Shown here one piece after another: positions 1 to 9,416 of a DNA stretch of 64,000 nt (within the stretch, counting starts at the first letter, position 1; each line of letters starts with the position of its first letter). Both the position numbers and the translations under genes were made by a program. The notes below the pieces were generated by a model. It did not search any database and was not told the origin of the DNA. It was given only the letters and a program-made list of their open reading frames with translations. This DNA is from Hyphomonas sp. (lineage in GTDB: Bacteria > Pseudomonadota > Alphaproteobacteria > Caulobacterales > Hyphomonadaceae). The stretch lies in NCBI GenBank assembly GCA_013791775.1, contig VMTE01000037.1:124001-188000 (forward strand), given 5' to 3'.

Positions 1-1879
1 TGCAGGGGCGTTCGATCAGGACGCCGCGCTGACGATTGCCGCCTCGCGAGGCCGCGAGATGGCAAACGCCGCGCACACGACCGAAGGCGCCATGCTCGCG
101 GTGCAATGCCCTGCAAGCCGTATTGCGCCGCTGGTGCAGGAGATTGGCAACGGCCTTGTCATCGCCAACGACAACGGGCCGAGCCAGGTGGTCCTGTCCG
201 GCCCGGTCAGCGTCATTCAGCAGGCGGAGCAACGTTGCGCCGCCGAAGGCATCAAGGCGCGCAAACTGCCGGTTGCGACTGCCTTCCATTCCGCCATCGT
301 CGAGCCGGCCGTTGCCCCGTTCCGCGCCACTCTTGAAGGCCTGAAGCTGAAACGACCGAGCCTGCCGGTCTATGCCAACGCGACGGCGCAGCCTTACAAG
401 GTGACATCGAAGGAGTTGCCCGGCGCGCTCTCGTCGCAGATCGCGTCGCCCGTGCTGTTCCGCGAACAGGTCGAGGCGATGTATGCGGCGGGTGCACGGA
501 TTTTCATTGAAGTCGGTCCCGGCAATGTCGTGGCGGGACTGGTGAAGGATACGCTTGGTGACCGGCCCTTCACGGGACTGTCGCTCGACAACAAGCGGAC
601 CAACGGTGTCACGCAGTTCCTGTCTGCCGTCGGTGCATTGTCCGTGGCCGGATACGCGCTCGACCTGGGCGCGCTCTATGCCGAGGCCCCGGCGCCGGTG
701 CCGAAACCCGTGCCGTCGAAGTACGCCGTGTTCCTGACCGGTGCAAACTATGACCGCCCCTACCCGCCGAAGAAGGGTGCGGCAGGCAAGGCGCCTGTGA
801 ACGCTTCGGGCCGCAGCCTTGAACCGTCAAACCCTCCTCCTCCCCTCCAGACCCCTCAAAGGACCGAAACTCCCATGTCCGATCAGAATGGCCGGCATCC
901 TGCCCCACCCGTGCTCGCATCGACTCCGCAGATCGTGAGCCACACCGAAATCGCCTCGCCGGTGGAGCGCATCTGGCAAGAAGTCTCGGCGCGCCATCAG
1001 GACTACCTGCACACGATGGCGGACAGTCACAAAGCTTACCTCAATGCCGCCGCCGTGCTGCTGGGTCAGGCGGGCGCGATCCCGGCCGAGCCACAACGCC
1101 TGCCCGCGCCCCGCGCGGCCGCGCCCCAACCCGAAGTCCATGTCGCCGCTGCGGCTCAAACGCCGGTGCCGGCAGCTGCGCCGAAGCCGAAAGCGAATGG
1201 CTCGAACGGCGCACACACGTTCGCCTCCGCGCCTGCCAAACCGGCTCCCGTTTCCGCCGCTGCATCGCCGGCCGTCCGCGTTGAAGCGCCGGCACCTAAG
1301 GCAGCCACAGTCGCCGCCCCGGCGCTCGACGCGGCCGACATCGTCAGGTCCATTGTGTCCGAGAAAACCGGCTACCCGCCAGACATGCTTGATGCCGACA
1401 TGGACCTCGAAGGCGAACTCGGCGTGGACTCGATCAAGCAGGTGGAAATCCTGTCGTCCCTGCGCGACCGTCTTCCCCACCTGCCCGAGATCGAGCCCGA
1501 ACGGCTGGTCGAACTGCGCACCATCGCGGCCATCGCCGCCATGATCGACGCTGCCGCACCGTCTGCTCAGCCCAGCGCTCCGGCCCAGCCTGCCGCACCC
1601 GCGCCGAAGCCTGCGCCTCTGCCAGCCTCCGCGCCGCCGGTTTCGACGCTTCAGGTCTCTCCGGATGTCATCCGTGCCCTGATCGCCGAGAAAACGGGTT
1701 ATCCGCCAGACATGCTGGAAGATGACATGGACCTTGAAGGCGAGCTCGGCGTGGACTCGATCAAGCAAGTCGAGATCCTGTCTTCGCTGCGTGACCAGTT
1801 CCCCTCTCTGCCCGAAGTCGATCCGGAACACCTTTCCGAACTTCGCACGATCCGGAAGATTGCCGATTTTTTCGGCTGA
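1..1879 (+). CDS. pfaA: PfaA-like polyketide/fatty acid synthase, 3' part: acyltransferase end and two ACP domains (partial at left edge)
   Basis: The reading frame is open from base 2 and enters the window inside an acyltransferase (AT), so the true start and the expected N-terminal ketosynthase lie to the left. The AT tail includes the conserved EVGPGNVVAGLV stretch near bases 508-545. A Pro/Ala-rich linker follows, then two phosphopantetheine-carrier domains, each with the motif LGVDSIKQVEIL; the attachment serines are at bases 1430-1432 and 1757-1759. The carriers would hold the growing acyl chain during iterative synthesis of a polyunsaturated or related lipid in the cytoplasm. PfaA proteins normally continue directly into a ketoreductase. 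Here a TGA at 1877-1879 ends the frame right after the second carrier, and the ketoreductase continues in the -1 frame (see 1867-1914). KS-AT-ACPn-KR is the known family order; only AT-ACP-ACP is visible here. Confidence 0.9.
   Translation, partial: AGAFDQDAALTIAASRGREMANAAHTTEGAMLAVQCPASRIAPLVQEIGNGLVIANDNGPSQVVLSGPVSVIQQAEQRCAAEGIKARKLPVATAFHSAIVEPAVAPFRATLEGLKLKRPSLPVYANATAQPYKVTSKELPGALSSQIASPVLFREQVEAMYAAGARIFIEVGPGNVVAGLVKDTLGDRPFTGLSLDNKRTNGVTQFLSAVGALSVAGYALDLGALYAEAPAPVPKPVPSKYAVFLTGANYDRPYPPKKGAAGKAPVNASGRSLEPSNPPPPLQTPQRTETPMSDQNGRHPAPPVLASTPQIVSHTEIASPVERIWQEVSARHQDYLHTMADSHKAYLNAAAVLLGQAGAIPAEPQRLPAPRAAAPQPEVHVAAAAQTPVPAAAPKPKANGSNGAHTFASAPAKPAPVSAAASPAVRVEAPAPKAATVAAPALDAADIVRSIVSEKTGYPPDMLDADMDLEGELGVDSIKQVEILSSLRDRLPHLPEIEPERLVELRTIAAIAAMIDAAAPSAQPSAPAQPAAPAPKPAPLPASAPPVSTLQVSPDVIRALIAEKTGYPPDMLEDDMDLEGELGVDSIKQVEILSSLRDQFPSLPEVDPEHLSELRTIRKIADFFG
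1360..1870 (+). repeat. Tandem duplication of an ACP module (units about 1360-1543 and 1687-1870)
   Basis: The two carrier-domain segments lie 327 bases apart and are nearly identical. Both encode EKTGYPPDML, a D-M-D-L-E-G-E run and LGVDSIKQVEILSSLRD, and the DNA differs mainly at third codon positions (for example cgaactcggc versus cgagctcggc). Between them lies a Pro/Ala linker of low complexity. Arrays of repeated carrier domains are typical of Pfa synthases, where their number affects output. Two is a small number for the family. Confidence 0.85.
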
Positions 1880-1914
1880 GGGATGGATGGGAGCCTAGGG
1901 CCTCCCGCCGTCCC
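1867..1914 (+). promoter_or_regulatory. Candidate programmed -1 ribosomal frameshift signal (slippery heptamer plus hairpin)
   Basis: In the ACP frame the last codons are GAT TTT TTC GGC TGA. Bases 1867-1873 therefore read T TTT TTC, a perfect X XXY YYZ heptamer on which tRNA-Phe can re-pair in the -1 frame. The spacer is 1874-1879 and contains the zero-frame stop. A hairpin follows: 1880-1886 pairs with 1908-1914 (one G-U), 1888-1893 with 1902-1907 (one G-U) and 1894-1895 with 1899-1900, with small bulges and a 3-nt loop. After slipping, the -1 frame is open from CGG at 1873 straight into the ketoreductase. All three canonical elements have correct spacing. The alternative is a lost T in the T6 run, by mutation or sequencing. 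Confidence 0.65.
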
Positions 1915-1953
1915 CTTCTGCCCGTAGCTGACGCTGCACCGTACCGGTGTGAC

Positions 1954-3312
1954 GTGCGTCCGGTCGTCTGGCGGACGGGCAATGAGGCGCGCGCGTTCAA
2001 TCTGCCACCCGGCGCGTCAATCGACGTGACCGAGGCCGGCGACGCATCGGCGGTCATCGTTCAGGCGCTGACCCAATCCGGTTACCGGGCGCGCCTCGTG
2101 TCTCAGCCGGATGGAAGTTCTAACGCCACAATCGTGACCGAAGGACTGACTTCACAGGACGCGGCCTCGCGTCACTGGCTTGTCCTTCAGGCGGCAAAGC
2201 ACGGGCGGCGCAATGGCAGTCTGATCTTGCTGCTGCAGCCGAACCGGGCAGCATCAGGCCTTGAAGGTCTCAGCCGAACACTCCGGAAGGAGTGGCCCGA
2301 CGTCGACACCTTTGCCTGGACGATCCAGGGCGACACGCAGGCTGATATGGGTGCGCAGATAGTGCGTGCACTGAAGCAGGGGTTCGGTGACGGCATTCTT
2401 TCGACGTCAGGCGCGTTGATGGTGCCGGAAGCCGGCGAGCCTCTCGAACCGCCCACGGCCCATGAGGCTGTGCAGCCTGCGGTCTGGCTGGTAACGGGCG
2501 GCGCACGCGGTGTCACAGCCGCATGCGCCATCGAACTTGCGCGGGCGGCTGGCGGAACGATCCTGCTTGCTGGCCGCTCTGCCGAGACGCCGTGGACTGA
2601 GGGGCTGGCGCATGCCGGCGACCTGAAGACCCTGCGCGGCTCGTTGGTCGAACACAGCCGGCAAAACGGCGCCCGCGTCTCACCAGCGGAGATAGATCGC
2701 ACCGCGCGCGCCTTGCTCGCCGGCGCCGAAATCCGGGAAACCCTCGCGTCTGTTCGCGCAGCCGGTGCAAACGCGGTTTACCTTCCGCTCGATGCCGGTG
2801 ACGCAGCGGCGGTCGCAAAGACATTGTCATCCGCCCAACACGCCTATGGACCCATCACGGGCCTCGTGCACGGCGCGGGCGTGCTGGCCGACAGGCTGGC
2901 GGCAGACAAGACCGAAGCAGAACTCCGCCGCGTCTTCGGACCAAAGGTAGATGGATTGAACAACATCCTGAACTCGATCGACGTCGGACAGCTCAGCCAT
3001 GTCGGCTTCTTCTCCTCGGCTGCGGCGTTCTTCGGTAATCGGGGGCAGGCTGACTATGCCATGGCGAACGCCCTGCTCGCGAGCGCCGGACGAACACTTG
3101 CGGAAGACCTTCCGGCCGCCCGCGTGAAAGTGTTCCACTGGGGACCGTGGGCGGGCGGTATGGTCGACAGCGCATTGGCCAGCCACTTCGAAGCACAGGG
3201 CATTCCGCTGATCCCGGTCGATGAAGGCGCGCGCATTTTCGTGAACGAGCTTCTGGGCGGTGACCGCTCACAGGTCGAACTCGTGGTCGGCGAAGCGTGG
3301 GCCGTCGCATGA
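1954..3312 (+). CDS. pfaA: PfaA-type ketoreductase (KR) domain protein, probably the frameshift-fused C-terminus of PfaA
   Basis: This region encodes an NADPH-dependent beta-ketoacyl reductase of the polyketide/Pfa type: an N-terminal structural subdomain, a Rossmann motif TGGARGVT (about residue 182) and a catalytic stretch with FFSSAAAFFGNRG followed by a Tyr in GQADYAMAN. The frame is open upstream to at least 1867 but offers no ATG. The first usable start is GTG at 1954, with no Shine-Dalgarno sequence. The residues encoded just upstream of it (PYRCDVRPVVW) read like ordinary protein. I therefore infer that it is made as a -1 frameshift extension of the ACP protein rather than as a separate product. 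It ends with an ATGA overlap onto the next gene. No PfaA-type terminal dehydratase follows the KR. Confidence 0.85.
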   Translation: MRPVVWRTGNEARAFNLPPGASIDVTEAGDASAVIVQALTQSGYRARLVSQPDGSSNATIVTEGLTSQDAASRHWLVLQAAKHGRRNGSLILLLQPNRAASGLEGLSRTLRKEWPDVDTFAWTIQGDTQADMGAQIVRALKQGFGDGILSTSGALMVPEAGEPLEPPTAHEAVQPAVWLVTGGARGVTAACAIELARAAGGTILLAGRSAETPWTEGLAHAGDLKTLRGSLVEHSRQNGARVSPAEIDRTARALLAGAEIRETLASVRAAGANAVYLPLDAGDAAAVAKTLSSAQHAYGPITGLVHGAGVLADRLAADKTEAELRRVFGPKVDGLNNILNSIDVGQLSHVGFFSSAAAFFGNRGQADYAMANALLASAGRTLAEDLPAARVKVFHWGPWAGGMVDSALASHFEAQGIPLIPVDEGARIFVNELLGGDRSQVELVVGEAWAVA

Positions 3313-6300
3313 CCAAATTCGAGCCTGTCGCCATTGTCTCCGAAGCCTGCGTTCTTCCCGGCGCGGCCTCTCCGGCCGAGTTCTGGTCCATCATCAGCCA
3401 GAAGAAGGTGGTCACGCGCCGGGTTGAAGCGGCTGAACTGGGGCTGGGTCGTTCGCCCGCCCACAACAGCCGGTTTGTGTCCGGCCGGGTGGATCAGGCG
3501 CCACTTGACCATGCCGGGCTGGAACGTCTCGGAAGTGTCCGTGCCGCCAGTCTGGACCCGGTTCATCGCTGGCCCTTGCAAGCGGCGTGGAAGGCTTGGG
3601 AAGCGGCAAAGGGCAGCCACAAGACCGATCCGGCAAAGCGCGGCGTATTCCTGGCCAACCTCTGCTATCCGAGCCGGTCCAAGGTGGACTATGCCGAGGA
3701 GGTCTGGCGGACAGGCCGCAAAGACCGTCCGCTGACGGACCACCTCAACTCCGGCATGCCGGCTCGCATGATCGCGCGGATGATAGGCGCCGGCGGCCCT
3801 GCCCTCGCGCTCGATGCCGCCTGCGCATCATCGCTCTACGCTTTGGAGATTGCCTGCCGCAAGCTGGCAGCACGCCAGATCGACATCGCGTTGGTGGGAG
3901 CCGTCAACGCCGCCGACAACCTGATCCTGCAGATTGGCTTCGAGGCCCTCAAGGCCCTGAGCCCAACAGGCCGGTCGCGGCCATTCATGCAAGGCGCGGA
4001 CGGCCTGGTTCCGTCCGAAGGCGCTGCGGCCGTTGTCCTGAAACGGCTGTCAGATGTGACCAAAGCCGACCGCGTACGCGGTGTCATTCGCGGCATCGGC
4101 TTGTCCAATGACGGCCGCCGCAAGGGCTTCCTTGCGCCAGATAGCGACGGGCAAACCGAAGCGATGCGCCGCGCCTATGACATGGCGCAGATCCAGCCGG
4201 ACAGCATCGGCTTTCTAGAGTGTCACGCGACCGGAACGCCCATCGGGGATGGCGTCGAAATCCAATCCGCCGTTTCAATCTTCGGCGCGGACCACGAGCT
4301 GCCCATCGGGTCACTGAAAGCAAATACTGGACACCTCATCACCGTCGCAGGCCTCGCAAGCCTGCTGAAACTCACAGCGGCAATCGAGCACGAAACTCTA
4401 CCGCCGACACCGATGGACGGCGCCCTCATCGGGTCAATAGAAGCAACCGGGTTCAGACCCTTGGCGACGTCCGAGCCGTGGCGCAAACAGGCCCCGTCGC
4501 CAAGGCGCGCCGCGATCAGCAATTTCGGTTTCGGCGGCAACAACTCCCACCTGATCCTCGAAGCGTTCGAGCCGAAGCGGGGTTATGTAAACGGGCATTC
4601 GCCGAAGCCCGCCGAACCGGATGTTGAGATCGTCGTCGTGGGCGCCGGCATGTTGGCCGGACCCGATCGCGGCGAACGCGCGGTCCTCCGCCGGCTGATT
4701 AATGCGCCCATCGTGCCGGTACGGCAGGCCGACCTCGTCGGCGCGGACGCAGTGAAAGCCCGGATCCCGCCAGCTGACCTGCTGCGTGCAGAGGCTCACC
4801 AGCTCGCGATCCTCGATGTGTCGCAGATGGCGCTCGAGGGTGTCGTGCGTCCGCCTTCAGAGCGCTGCGGGGTCTTCGCCGGTGTCCGCTGCGCCGACGA
4901 TTCCGCGCGCTGGCCCATTCGCGAACGGGTGAAGGCGGAGCTGCTCGCAGCGGGGTGCAATGATCTGAACGCCGAACTCGATGCCATCGCGCCGCCGCTG
5001 GTCGCCGCCGATGTCCTCGGCGCCATGGCCAACATGGCGGCCAACCGGATCACATCAAGCGATGATTTCCGGGGTCAGGGCTTCGCCATCTCTGCCGAGG
5101 AGAGTTCCGGTCTTGCCGCGCTTGATGTGGCTGTCGCGGCGCTGAAATCGGGAACACTGGATCTGGCGGTTGTCACCGGCGCCGAATTTGCCGGCGGCGT
5201 TGCGCGCGGCGACAATACGGCCGCCGGAGACCATGCGGCGGCGCTCGTGCTGAAGCGCGCCTCGGACGCAGAGCGGGACGGCGACAAGGTGCTCGGGACA
5301 CTGGCGTCAATCGAATGGCTGAACAGCACGGCGCCCGAAACTCCCAGCCACTACCAGAGCACGTTCGGTGACGCGCCGGCGGTCAGCGGACTGTTCGATC
5401 TCGCTGTGTCTCTGTGTCTCGCGGCGCGGTCACACGAGTTGCGCGGCGCTGGCGCGGCGATCACGTTGAAACTGCCTGAAGACCCGATCACGGTCGGAAC
5501 CGGAGGGTCAGCTACGGCGCAGTCGGTTCGCGCAACGGTGCAGGCTGCAGAGCCCGCCCCGACGCCGGATATGCTGCGGCCCGTGCCTTACCTCTATTAC
5601 GCATCAGCCGCGTCGCGTCAGGCGCTCGCCGCGAAGCTGAGAAAGGGCACACTCGGCGGATCAGGGCGCTACCGTGCCGCGATCCTGGAGAAGAATCCGG
5701 AGACCTTGGGCGACAAGCGCGAACAGGCAGCCGCAGCGTTGCTCGAACAGGCAGAATCTCCTGACGCCAATATCTGGTTCGGCAACGGCGCGCCCGAAGG
5801 TGAGCTTGCCTTTGCCTTCACCGGTTCGGCGGCGTCCTACCCGCGTATGGGCCGCGGCCTGCTGATGGCATTCCCGGAGGTCGCGCAAACGCTTGGGGCA
5901 TTGCCGAAGGCGCAAGAAATGACGTCGCTGCTCGCGAAGTCTTCGCTGTCCGAATTCGAACAGCTCTGCGCGGTGTCGCTGGTCACGCAGGCACATGCGA
6001 TCCTGATGCGCGACGTGCTCGAACTGACGCCGGAGGCAGCATTCGGTCTTTCACTCGGCGAGAGCAACGCTCTGTTTGCGTTCGGCTTCTGGAAGGACAT
6101 GGGCGGTCTGCTCGACGACATCGAAGCCGCCGCCATGTACGAGCGCCACCTCGGCGGCGCCTTCGAGACCGCCGGCGAGGCCTGGGGTCCCAACGTGCCG
6201 TCAGACTGGACAAACTGGCGGGTGCGGGCACCGGTCGCGCACTTGCGCGAAGAACTGAAATCCGCGCCCAATGTCGAGATCACCATCATCTACACCGATG

Positions 6301-9300
6301 ATGACAGCATGATCGGCGGCCCGGCAGAGGCCTGCCGCGCACTCTGTCAGCGTCTCGGCCGCGGCGCCGGTACGCTGATGGGTCAGCACCTCGTCGTGCA
6401 TGCTCAAGCGATGAAGCCGTTTGAGGATAAATGGCGTGAGTTGCATACGCGCCCGGTCTCGCGCGTCCCCGGAATCCGGCTCTACGCCAACGCGGTCAAC
6501 GCGGCCTATGTACCCACCAAGGCCCGCACGGCAGACATGCTCACCCGGCAGGCTGTCGCGACGGTCGATTTTCCCGCGACCGTCCGTCAAGCCTGGGAAG
6601 ATGGTGTACGGACCTTTGTGGAGCTTGGCCCGCGCGATACGTTGACGCAAAGCATCCGGCAGATCCTCGCGGACAAACCGCACCTCGCGGTCGCAATCGA
6701 CCGGGTTGAGAATTCCGAGATCGCCCAGATCGCGGAACTTTCCGCAATCCTCTATGCCGCCGGGTACCCGGTCCGCATCGACCGCATCGCCGCCCGAATG
6801 GATGAGGCGCGCGCCAATGCCTGGCATCTGGCGGCGCCCTACAAGGTGTCGCGCCGGGCGCATCTCGATCCTCCGAGACTCCCGGCCCGGGCGCCGGCGA
6901 AGGGAGGCCTGCCCAGCGCCCCCACCTTGCCGCCCCCGCAATATCGTCCCGTACTGCCGTCCGCCCCGCCGCGTGCGCCTGTACCCTTCCCGCCCGCACC
7001 GGGAACCTCCCTTTCAACCCCGGTCAGCATCCTTCCGCCGCCAACCGGTGTCCTGTCAGGGCGCACGCCGCTGGTGCCAAGGCGGCCTGCCGGAAAGGCC
7101 TGGACGCGGCCCGAGGTCGAAGCCTCGGCACGCGGACAGATGAGCGCCTTCTTCGGCGAACGTTTCCGGGACCAGGATGTCTACGAGCGTCAGGTTCGCC
7201 TCCCTGCCCCGCCTCTTCTGCTGGTTGACCGGATCACCGGCATCGACGCGGAAGCAGGTGTCGAAGGCGCCGGCGTCATCTGGACGGAGACCGATCTGTC
7301 CACTGACGAATGGTACACGCACGGCGACCGCGTGCGGCCCGGGCCATTGATCGAATGCGGTCAGGCCGATCTCACCCTCATCGGTTGGATGGGCGCCGAC
7401 CTCAAGAATCAGAGCGAGCGTGTCTACCGCCTGCTCGGGTGCGAGATCACCTTCCACGAAGGCGGCCTGCCGCTCGCGGGAGACACGCTGCGTTTCCAGA
7501 TCGAGATCACGCAGCACGCGACCTTTGCCGGCACACGGATGTTCTTCTTCCAGTATGACTGCACAACCCATCAGCGCCCGGCCTTCTCGGTGCGCCAGGG
7601 TCAGGCGGGGTTCTTCACCGACGCCGAACTCGCTTCCGGCAAGGGCGTCGTCTGGGACGCCGCCACATCGCCGCCGCCGACCGCGTCCGTCGCCGGAATC
7701 GACCTCTCCCGTGCGAGCGCCCGGCGCGCGTTCACGGAAACCGAAGTGACCGCATTCCGCAACGGCGATGCCTTCGGCTGCTTCGGCCCCGGCTTCGAAC
7801 TGTGCGCGGCACATTCGTTTCCGCCGCATCTGCCAGGCGGAAAACTGGCCTTTTTCGACTCCGTCTCGGCCTTTGATCCGTCAGGCGGTCCGTGGAAGCG
7901 CGGCTATCTCTGCGCCAATGCCCGGGTACCAGCCGATGCCTGGTTCTATCAGGGCCACTTCCACAACGATCCGTGCATGCCCGGTACCCTGATGGCGGAA
8001 GCGGCGGTACAGGCGCTGGAATTTTACGCCGCCGCCCTCGGGCTGACGCAGGAGCGCGACGGCTATGTGTTCGAGCCGGTACCCGGTGAAACCGCAAAGT
8101 TCGTGTGCCGCGGCCAGGTTGTGCCCGACGCCGACCACGACATCACCTACGAAGTGTTCATCGACGAGGTGATCCCCGGCGAGACGCCGCGCATCTTCGC
8201 CTCGCTGCTCGCCCGCTCCGATGGCCGCAAGGTGTTCTACTGTCCCCGCTTCGGCGTCCAGTTGCGCCGTAACTGGGCCGCGCCGCGCATCTCGGATCAG
8301 CCCCTTCGCGTTGGCCCTCAGAAGGAAAGTCGCGGCGACGAGGCCGCCCTGCTCGATTGTGCCAGTGGGCCGCCCTCGGCTGCATTCGGTGCGATGTATG
8401 AGCGCTTCGACCGCGAAGGCCGGGTCCCCCGCCTGCCGCAGCCGCCCTACCATGTGATGACGCGCGTGACCGAGGTTTCGACCCGCCCCGGCGTCCAGCA
8501 GGTCGGCGCCCGGATCAAGGCCGAGTACGACATTCCGCCGGACGCCTGGTACTTTGCCGACAATCGCTCGGGCAGCATGCCATTTGCCGTGCTCAACGAA
8601 ATCGTGCTCCAGCCCTGCGGCTGGCTCGCCAGTCACTGCGGCTTCGCCCTCGAAGGTGGCGAGCGCTTCCGCAACTTGGAGGGCGACGGCAAGGTTCAAC
8701 ACATGATCGGCCCGCACGACGGCACGATCTGTGTCGAGACGACATTGTCGAGTTTCTCCAAGGTCGGCCCGATGACAATTGTGGCCTTCGATGTATCGGC
8801 GCGCCTGAAAAACGGTGAACCGGTGATGGAGCTTACGACGCGGTTCGGATTCTTCCCGGCTGCCGCTCTCGTGCGTCAGGCCGGCCTTCCGATCACCGCG
8901 CTGGATCGCGGCTATCTCGATCTTCCGGGATCGGCGCACGACCTGTCGCCGCGCGATCCACGTCTCGCATCCGGTCAACTCGCCATGCTTGACGGCGTCG
9001 ATTACTTTGACGCCGCCGGAGGTTCTGCCGGGCTCGGTCTCATTCGCGGCCGGCAGCTCGTCGATCCGTATGCGTGGTATTTCAAGGCCCACTTCTTCAA
9101 CGATCCGGTTCAGCCCGGCTCGCTTGGCCTCGATGCACTGGAACAGTTGCTGATGCGGGCGGTTCTGCTGAAGGTGGGCGCCGGAGACCTCGCTGGCTTC
9201 GCGGCAGAAACTCCTGCCGTGGGCGAGCGCGTGAAGTGGTCCTATCGCGGTCAGGTGACACCGGAAAAGCGCGAGGTCACAACCGTGATCGAGCTCCTGA

Positions 9301-9416
9301 GCCTTCAGCGGGACACAGCACGTCTCGTGGCGGTGGCGCGCGGCTCACTCTGGTGCGACGGCTTGCGGATCTATGAAGCCAATCCGATTTCGCTCGCGTT
9401 TCGAAAGCCGGGCTAG
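3309..9416 (+). CDS. pfaC: PfaC-like multidomain synthase: KS, chain-length-factor KS, AT, four hotdog dehydratase units
   Basis: A 2035-residue protein starting at the ATG that overlaps the KR stop (ATGA). Domains in order: an active ketosynthase (Cys near residue 172 in DAACASSL; His near 306 in ECHATGT and near 342 in KANTGHL); a second KS fold (about 440-720) whose active cysteine is replaced (AEESSG near 596), as in chain-length factors; an acyltransferase (about 835-1130) with nucleophile Ser near 914 in GLSLGES; a Pro-rich linker (about 1190-1250); then four FabA-like hotdog units. Unit 2 has the catalytic-type GHFHNDPCMPG near 1548 and unit 4 has AHFFNDPVQPG near 1928. Together with the upstream protein it would carry out condensation, dehydration and isomerisation. 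Myxobacterial-type Pfa3 proteins share KS-CLF-AT-DH but end in an acylglycerol acyltransferase, which is absent here. No enoyl reductase (PfaD) is in the window. Confidence 0.9.
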   Translation: MTKFEPVAIVSEACVLPGAASPAEFWSIISQKKVVTRRVEAAELGLGRSPAHNSRFVSGRVDQAPLDHAGLERLGSVRAASLDPVHRWPLQAAWKAWEAAKGSHKTDPAKRGVFLANLCYPSRSKVDYAEEVWRTGRKDRPLTDHLNSGMPARMIARMIGAGGPALALDAACASSLYALEIACRKLAARQIDIALVGAVNAADNLILQIGFEALKALSPTGRSRPFMQGADGLVPSEGAAAVVLKRLSDVTKADRVRGVIRGIGLSNDGRRKGFLAPDSDGQTEAMRRAYDMAQIQPDSIGFLECHATGTPIGDGVEIQSAVSIFGADHELPIGSLKANTGHLITVAGLASLLKLTAAIEHETLPPTPMDGALIGSIEATGFRPLATSEPWRKQAPSPRRAAISNFGFGGNNSHLILEAFEPKRGYVNGHSPKPAEPDVEIVVVGAGMLAGPDRGERAVLRRLINAPIVPVRQADLVGADAVKARIPPADLLRAEAHQLAILDVSQMALEGVVRPPSERCGVFAGVRCADDSARWPIRERVKAELLAAGCNDLNAELDAIAPPLVAADVLGAMANMAANRITSSDDFRGQGFAISAEESSGLAALDVAVAALKSGTLDLAVVTGAEFAGGVARGDNTAAGDHAAALVLKRASDAERDGDKVLGTLASIEWLNSTAPETPSHYQSTFGDAPAVSGLFDLAVSLCLAARSHELRGAGAAITLKLPEDPITVGTGGSATAQSVRATVQAAEPAPTPDMLRPVPYLYYASAASRQALAAKLRKGTLGGSGRYRAAILEKNPETLGDKREQAAAALLEQAESPDANIWFGNGAPEGELAFAFTGSAASYPRMGRGLLMAFPEVAQTLGALPKAQEMTSLLAKSSLSEFEQLCAVSLVTQAHAILMRDVLELTPEAAFGLSLGESNALFAFGFWKDMGGLLDDIEAAAMYERHLGGAFETAGEAWGPNVPSDWTNWRVRAPVAHLREELKSAPNVEITIIYTDDDSMIGGPAEACRALCQRLGRGAGTLMGQHLVVHAQAMKPFEDKWRELHTRPVSRVPGIRLYANAVNAAYVPTKARTADMLTRQAVATVDFPATVRQAWEDGVRTFVELGPRDTLTQSIRQILADKPHLAVAIDRVENSEIAQIAELSAILYAAGYPVRIDRIAARMDEARANAWHLAAPYKVSRRAHLDPPRLPARAPAKGGLPSAPTLPPPQYRPVLPSAPPRAPVPFPPAPGTSLSTPVSILPPPTGVLSGRTPLVPRRPAGKAWTRPEVEASARGQMSAFFGERFRDQDVYERQVRLPAPPLLLVDRITGIDAEAGVEGAGVIWTETDLSTDEWYTHGDRVRPGPLIECGQADLTLIGWMGADLKNQSERVYRLLGCEITFHEGGLPLAGDTLRFQIEITQHATFAGTRMFFFQYDCTTHQRPAFSVRQGQAGFFTDAELASGKGVVWDAATSPPPTASVAGIDLSRASARRAFTETEVTAFRNGDAFGCFGPGFELCAAHSFPPHLPGGKLAFFDSVSAFDPSGGPWKRGYLCANARVPADAWFYQGHFHNDPCMPGTLMAEAAVQALEFYAAALGLTQERDGYVFEPVPGETAKFVCRGQVVPDADHDITYEVFIDEVIPGETPRIFASLLARSDGRKVFYCPRFGVQLRRNWAAPRISDQPLRVGPQKESRGDEAALLDCASGPPSAAFGAMYERFDREGRVPRLPQPPYHVMTRVTEVSTRPGVQQVGARIKAEYDIPPDAWYFADNRSGSMPFAVLNEIVLQPCGWLASHCGFALEGGERFRNLEGDGKVQHMIGPHDGTICVETTLSSFSKVGPMTIVAFDVSARLKNGEPVMELTTRFGFFPAAALVRQAGLPITALDRGYLDLPGSAHDLSPRDPRLASGQLAMLDGVDYFDAAGGSAGLGLIRGRQLVDPYAWYFKAHFFNDPVQPGSLGLDALEQLLMRAVLLKVGAGDLAGFAAETPAVGERVKWSYRGQVTPEKREVTTVIELLSLQRDTARLVAVARGSLWCDGLRIYEANPISLAFRKPG

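Noticed and set aside
7881..9092. A 403-codon minus-strand frame inside the PfaC-like gene
   Set aside because: The plus strand encodes clear hotdog domains here; the antisense frame has no family features.
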